From contig DATHBT010000147.1 in assembly GCA_035295985.1 (NCBI GenBank), forward strand, positions 1 to 8,475: a stretch of DNA of 8,475 nt, written 5' to 3'. Position 1 is the first letter of the stretch. The number at the start of each line of letters is the position of its first letter. This stretch comes from JAIVGV01 sp035295985. GTDB lineage: Bacteria > Acidobacteriota > Blastocatellia > Pyrinomonadales > Pyrinomonadaceae. Of the stretch, positions 6,534-8,475 are shown piece by piece. The notes below the pieces were generated by a model. It saw nothing but the letters and a program-made list of their open reading frames with translations, was not told the DNA's origin and ran no database searches. Position numbers and translations under genes: made by a program.

Positions 6534-7940
6534 TCACTCGCCGCCCGGCGCGGCCGGCGCCGCCTTCGGCTTCGGCAGCGTCGTGATCACAGACCGGTTG
6601 GTCTCTTTGAAGTACTGGCGCGCGACGCGCTGAATGTCTTCCTTGGTGACGGCCCGAATCTTCGACTCGAAGGTGTTGATAAGGTTCGGGTCGCCGTAAT
6701 AGACGGCGTACTGGCCGAGCTGCACGGCGCGCGAGAGCGTGCCCTGGAGGAACTGCGCGCGGCTGTTGCGCAGGCTCATCCGCACCTTGTCGAGTTCCCA
6801 ATCGGCGACCGGCTCCTTCTTCAAACGCTCAAGCTCCTCGTAAACCAGTCGCTCGATCTCTTTGAGGTCTTTGCCGGGCTGGGCCGTGACGACGACCGAG
6901 AAGAGCGAAGGGCCGCGCCGCTCCTGCGCGCCGCCGAAGGCCGAGACCGCCAGCTCCTTCTCGCGCACGAGCTTCTGGTAGAGGCGCGACGACTGGCCGC
7001 CGCTCAGGACCTGGCCGAGGACGTTCAAGGCGTAGTAGTCGGGCGTGTTACCCTGCGGGATTTTGAAGACGATGTCGAGGCGCGGCGCGCGCGCGAACGC
7101 GTCCTCGACCGTGGTTCGCCGCTCGGCCTTCTGCTCCGGCTCCGCCACGTCGGGCGCGGGCGGCGGGGCTTGGGCCGGGATCGACTCGAAGTACTTCCTG
7201 ATCTTGGCGAGCGCCTCCTCGGTCTTGAAGTCGCCGACGAGCGTGAGCACGGCGTTGTTCGGCGCGTAGTAGATGCGGAAGAACTCGGCCACGTCCTTCA
7301 CGTTCGCGGCGTTGAGGTCTTCCATCGAGCCGATGACCGAGTGCTTGTAGGCCGGGTTGTCGTAGGCCGTGTCGAGCACGGCCTCGAAGGTCTTCCCGTA
7401 GGGCTGGTTATCGACACCGAGCCGGCGCTCCTCCTGGACGGCGTGGCGCTGGTTGTCGAGGTTCGCCTGGTCTATCACGAGCGAGCGCATCCGGTCGGCT
7501 TCCAGGAAGAGGCCGAGGTCGAGCTGGTTGGCCGGCAGGGTCTGGAAGTAGTTGGTGCGATCCTGGTTGGTCGTCCCGTTCATCTGCCCGCCGTTGTTGT
7601 CGATGAGGATGAAGTGCTCGCCCTTGCCGACGTTCTGCGACCCCTGGAACATCATGTGCTCGAAGAGGTGCGCGAAGCCCGTTCGGCCCTCGCGCTCGTC
7701 GCGCGAGCCGACGTTGTAGGTGACGGCAATCGAGTAGGTCGGCGCGGCGTGATCCTCCGAGAGCACGACGCGCAGGCCGTTCTTGAGTTTGAATTCCTTG
7801 ATCGGAATCTGAATCTGACGCGGGGCGGCCGCCGCGGCTCGCCCGGCCCCCGGCTGCGCCTGCGCCGCGGCGGGCGGCGGGGACGCGGCGACGAGGCCGG
7901 GCAGCAGGAGGGCCGCAAGGAGAAACTTGCCTTTATTCAT
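6534..7940 (-). CDS. Exported zinc M16 peptidase, catalytic subunit
   Basis: A 468-residue zinc metallopeptidase of the insulinase/processing-peptidase family. A signal peptide is plain: Lys3/Lys5, the hydrophobic run FLLAALLLPGLVAA, and an Ala-rich cut region near residue 28. The first domain has HLFEH (His91, Glu94, His95), with the third zinc ligand Glu171 in VQEERR 76 residues further on, the normal spacing. NGTTNQDRTNYFQTLP, typical of M16 proteins, lies between. The second domain keeps Arg326 (LVREKELAVS) but the tyrosine of the R/Y pair is replaced by Ser333. The active site would therefore be completed by the downstream partner. A Pro/Ala/Glu-rich linker joins the domains. I choose the ATG at 7940 over an in-frame GTG at 7946 because the SD GGAGG (7952-7948) ends seven bases before the ATG but only one base before the GTG. 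First gene of a two-gene operon. Confidence 0.93.
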   Translation of the reverse strand: MNKGKFLLAALLLPGLVAASPPPAAAQAQPGAGRAAAAAPRQIQIPIKEFKLKNGLRVVLSEDHAAPTYSIAVTYNVGSRDEREGRTGFAHLFEHMMFQGSQNVGKGEHFILIDNNGGQMNGTTNQDRTNYFQTLPANQLDLGLFLEADRMRSLVIDQANLDNQRHAVQEERRLGVDNQPYGKTFEAVLDTAYDNPAYKHSVIGSMEDLNAANVKDVAEFFRIYYAPNNAVLTLVGDFKTEEALAKIRKYFESIPAQAPPPAPDVAEPEQKAERRTTVEDAFARAPRLDIVFKIPQGNTPDYYALNVLGQVLSGGQSSRLYQKLVREKELAVSAFGGAQERRGPSLFSVVVTAQPGKDLKEIERLVYEELERLKKEPVADWELDKVRMSLRNSRAQFLQGTLSRAVQLGQYAVYYGDPNLINTFESKIRAVTKEDIQRVARQYFKETNRSVITTLPKPKAAPAAPGGE

Positions 7941-7947
7941 GTTCACT

Positions 7948-7952
7948 CCTCC
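7948..7952 (-). promoter_or_regulatory. Shine-Dalgarno site fixing the start of the catalytic M16 gene
   Basis: On the minus strand GGAGG at 7952-7948 stands seven bases before the ATG at 7940, and only one base before the GTG at 7946. It supports the shorter protein. Confidence 0.7.
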
Positions 7953-7985
7953 GGATGTTAGCTCTGAAAATTGTTGGGGGCATTC

Positions 7986-8038
7986 GGGGCAGACTCCTGA
8001 CGCCGCAATCCCCCGTGAGGGACGCGCGCCCCGGAGTC
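7986..8038 (-). other. Possible structured 5' leader of the M16 operon
   Basis: GGGGC (7986-7990) can pair with GCCCC (8028-8032), and GACTCC (7992-7997) with GGAGTC (8033-8038). The two pairings cross, so they could form a pseudoknot or be alternatives. A small stem (CCC 8012-8014 with GGG 8019-8021) lies between them. I recognise no known riboswitch. In DNA this GC-rich, short complementary stretches arise by chance. Confidence 0.25.
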
Positions 8039-8070
8039 CGCCTTCGAAAGGCTCTGTTGCCGTGCAGCGG

Positions 8071-8100
8071 ATTATACTTCGGGCGCGTGCCCGTGTTCCA
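8071..8100 (-). promoter_or_regulatory. Putative promoter of the M16 operon
   Basis: The minus strand reads a perfect TATAAT at 8076-8071. With an 18-base gap, TGGAAC (8100-8095) is a weak -35 (three of six). The gap itself contains a perfect inverted repeat, CGGGC at 8080-8084 and GCCCG at 8089-8093, which could be an operator or chance. The leader would be about 124 bases. On the plus strand the same bases read TATACT (8073-8078), but no -35 is at proper distance. Confidence 0.45.
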
Positions 8101-8196
8101 GAATTTTGCGCGCGCGTCCGTTAATTTAGACGGGCGCATCTCGCCGGAAGTTTCAGCCTCTCGCCGGCGGAAGGTGAGATCGCCCGATGATCGGCG

Positions 8197-8202
8197 TATC
8201 AT
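8197..8202 (+). promoter_or_regulatory. Possible -10 element before the HAD remnant
   Basis: TATCAT ends nine bases before the GTG at 8212, and no SD is present between them. This is the spacing expected for a leaderless or nearly leaderless transcript. It may be a relic promoter of the lost gene. Confidence 0.3.
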
Positions 8203-8211
8203 TCTCTTCAC

Positions 8212-8289
8212 GTGATAAAAGCAATCATTTTCGACCTGGACAACTGCCCGAGCGCGGCCGGGTTGAAGCGGCTCATCACGTCGAATTGA
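8212..8289 (+). pseudogene. HAD-superfamily hydrolase remnant (motif I only)
   Basis: A 25-codon frame from GTG to TGA reads VIKAIIFDLDNCPSAAGLK and six more residues. VIKAIIFDLDN is the N-terminal strand and motif I of haloacid-dehalogenase hydrolases, in which the first Asp of DxD (Asp8) is the nucleophile. Intact members of one HAD group that I remember read FDLDNCL followed by a small-residue stretch, so the proline here looks like a CTG to CCG change. After that only about ten residues remain, where a real enzyme has some 200 more. The likely explanation is an internal deletion or decay that left the start and possibly the last codons. It could also be a chance short frame or a small peptide gene, but the motif at the very start argues against chance. 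It lies 57 bases before the next gene. Confidence 0.5.
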
Positions 8290-8295
8290 TCGGCC

Positions 8296-8325
8296 TTCAC
8301 AGCCGCGCCCGTTTCGCGCGATAAT
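8296..8325 (+). promoter_or_regulatory. Putative promoter for the aldehyde dehydrogenase gene
   Basis: TTCACA (8296-8301, five of six matches) and GATAAT (8320-8325, five of six matches) are 18 bases apart. The transcript would begin near 8332, only about 15 bases before the ATG at 8347, leaving room for the SD GGAG at 8333-8336 and little else. The fit is good but the leader is very short. Confidence 0.35.
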
Positions 8326-8346
8326 CAGCCGCGGAGAACCAGACCG

Positions 8347-8475
8347 ATGAGCACCCAAGTGACCGACACGCCGGCGACGAACGCGCCGGACGCGACCGGG
8401 CGCGCGGCCCCTGCGGACGGCGCGAAGACGCGCGACGAGCTCGTCTCTTACGACCCGGCGACGGGCGAGGAGATC
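8347..8475 (+). CDS. Aldehyde dehydrogenase family protein, N-terminal fragment (3' end outside window)
   Basis: An ATG at 8347 opens a frame that runs to the window edge, 43 codons. After a Thr/Ala/Pro-rich, probably disordered stretch of about 30 residues comes ELVSYDPATGEEI, which resembles the N-terminal beta strand of NAD(P)-dependent aldehyde dehydrogenases (SYDPATGEEI, usually followed by a stretch like GRVP). The catalytic cysteine and cofactor site lie outside the window, so the substrate is not known. The SD GGAG (8333-8336) is ten bases before the ATG. The 30-residue extension before the fold is longer than in many family members. The call rests on a short motif and is moderate. 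Confidence 0.6.
   Translation, partial: MSTQVTDTPATNAPDATGRAAPADGAKTRDELVSYDPATGEEI

Noticed and set aside
6111..7961. Very long plus-strand open frame (616 codons) opposite both M16 genes
   Set aside because: It is antisense to two genes with clear family motifs, signal peptides and SDs. GC-rich codon bias leaves the opposite strand free of stops. The translation is low-complexity and shows no domain.
7933..8358. Minus-strand frame of 141 codons across the M16 leader and HAD remnant
   Set aside because: No recognisable motif or SD; it spans the M16 promoter and leader and is opposite the HAD motif-I frame, which reads much better.

Overview
The window is about 8.5 kb of GC-rich bacterial chromosome with ordinary, well-packed protein genes. 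I see no phage, transposase, CRISPR array, rRNA or tRNA. The gene styles (very GC-rich third positions, a paired secreted M16 peptidase operon, an HSL-family hydrolase, a three-segment membrane protein with a zinc ribbon) would fit an Acidobacteriota of the Blastocatellia type. That placement is an impression from sequence style only and is not proven.

Plus-strand block (1-3260): the 3' end of a DHH/DHHA1 phosphoesterase; a hormone-sensitive-lipase family alpha/beta hydrolase that appears to start with no leader; a small zinc-ribbon membrane protein; and an unrecognised membrane protein of 363 residues. The last has its own plausible sigma-70 promoter and a textbook Shine-Dalgarno (SD) sequence. 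A strong hairpin at 3315-3349 closes this block.

Minus-strand block (3404-7940): a Xaa-Pro aminopeptidase of the M24B family with a complete metal site, and upstream of it a two-gene operon of exported M16 peptidases. The first M16 gene carries the zinc site but lacks the tyrosine of the R/Y pair. The second has lost the zinc site but keeps R/Y. They look like the two complementary halves of a heterodimeric M16B protease. The operon ends at a long imperfect palindrome (4840-4927) built of CACAGAG-like units, followed by a T-rich tract, which looks like a repeat serving as terminator.

Right end (7941-8475): the leader and probable promoter of the M16 operon, then a 25-codon reading frame on the plus strand that carries the motif-I start of a HAD hydrolase and stops, most likely a gene remnant. 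Last is the start of an aldehyde dehydrogenase gene that runs out of the window.

Nothing in the window demands a new biological system. The points most worth a second look are the unknown membrane protein, the split active site of the M16 pair, the HAD remnant, the repeat/terminator, and signs of leaderless transcription.
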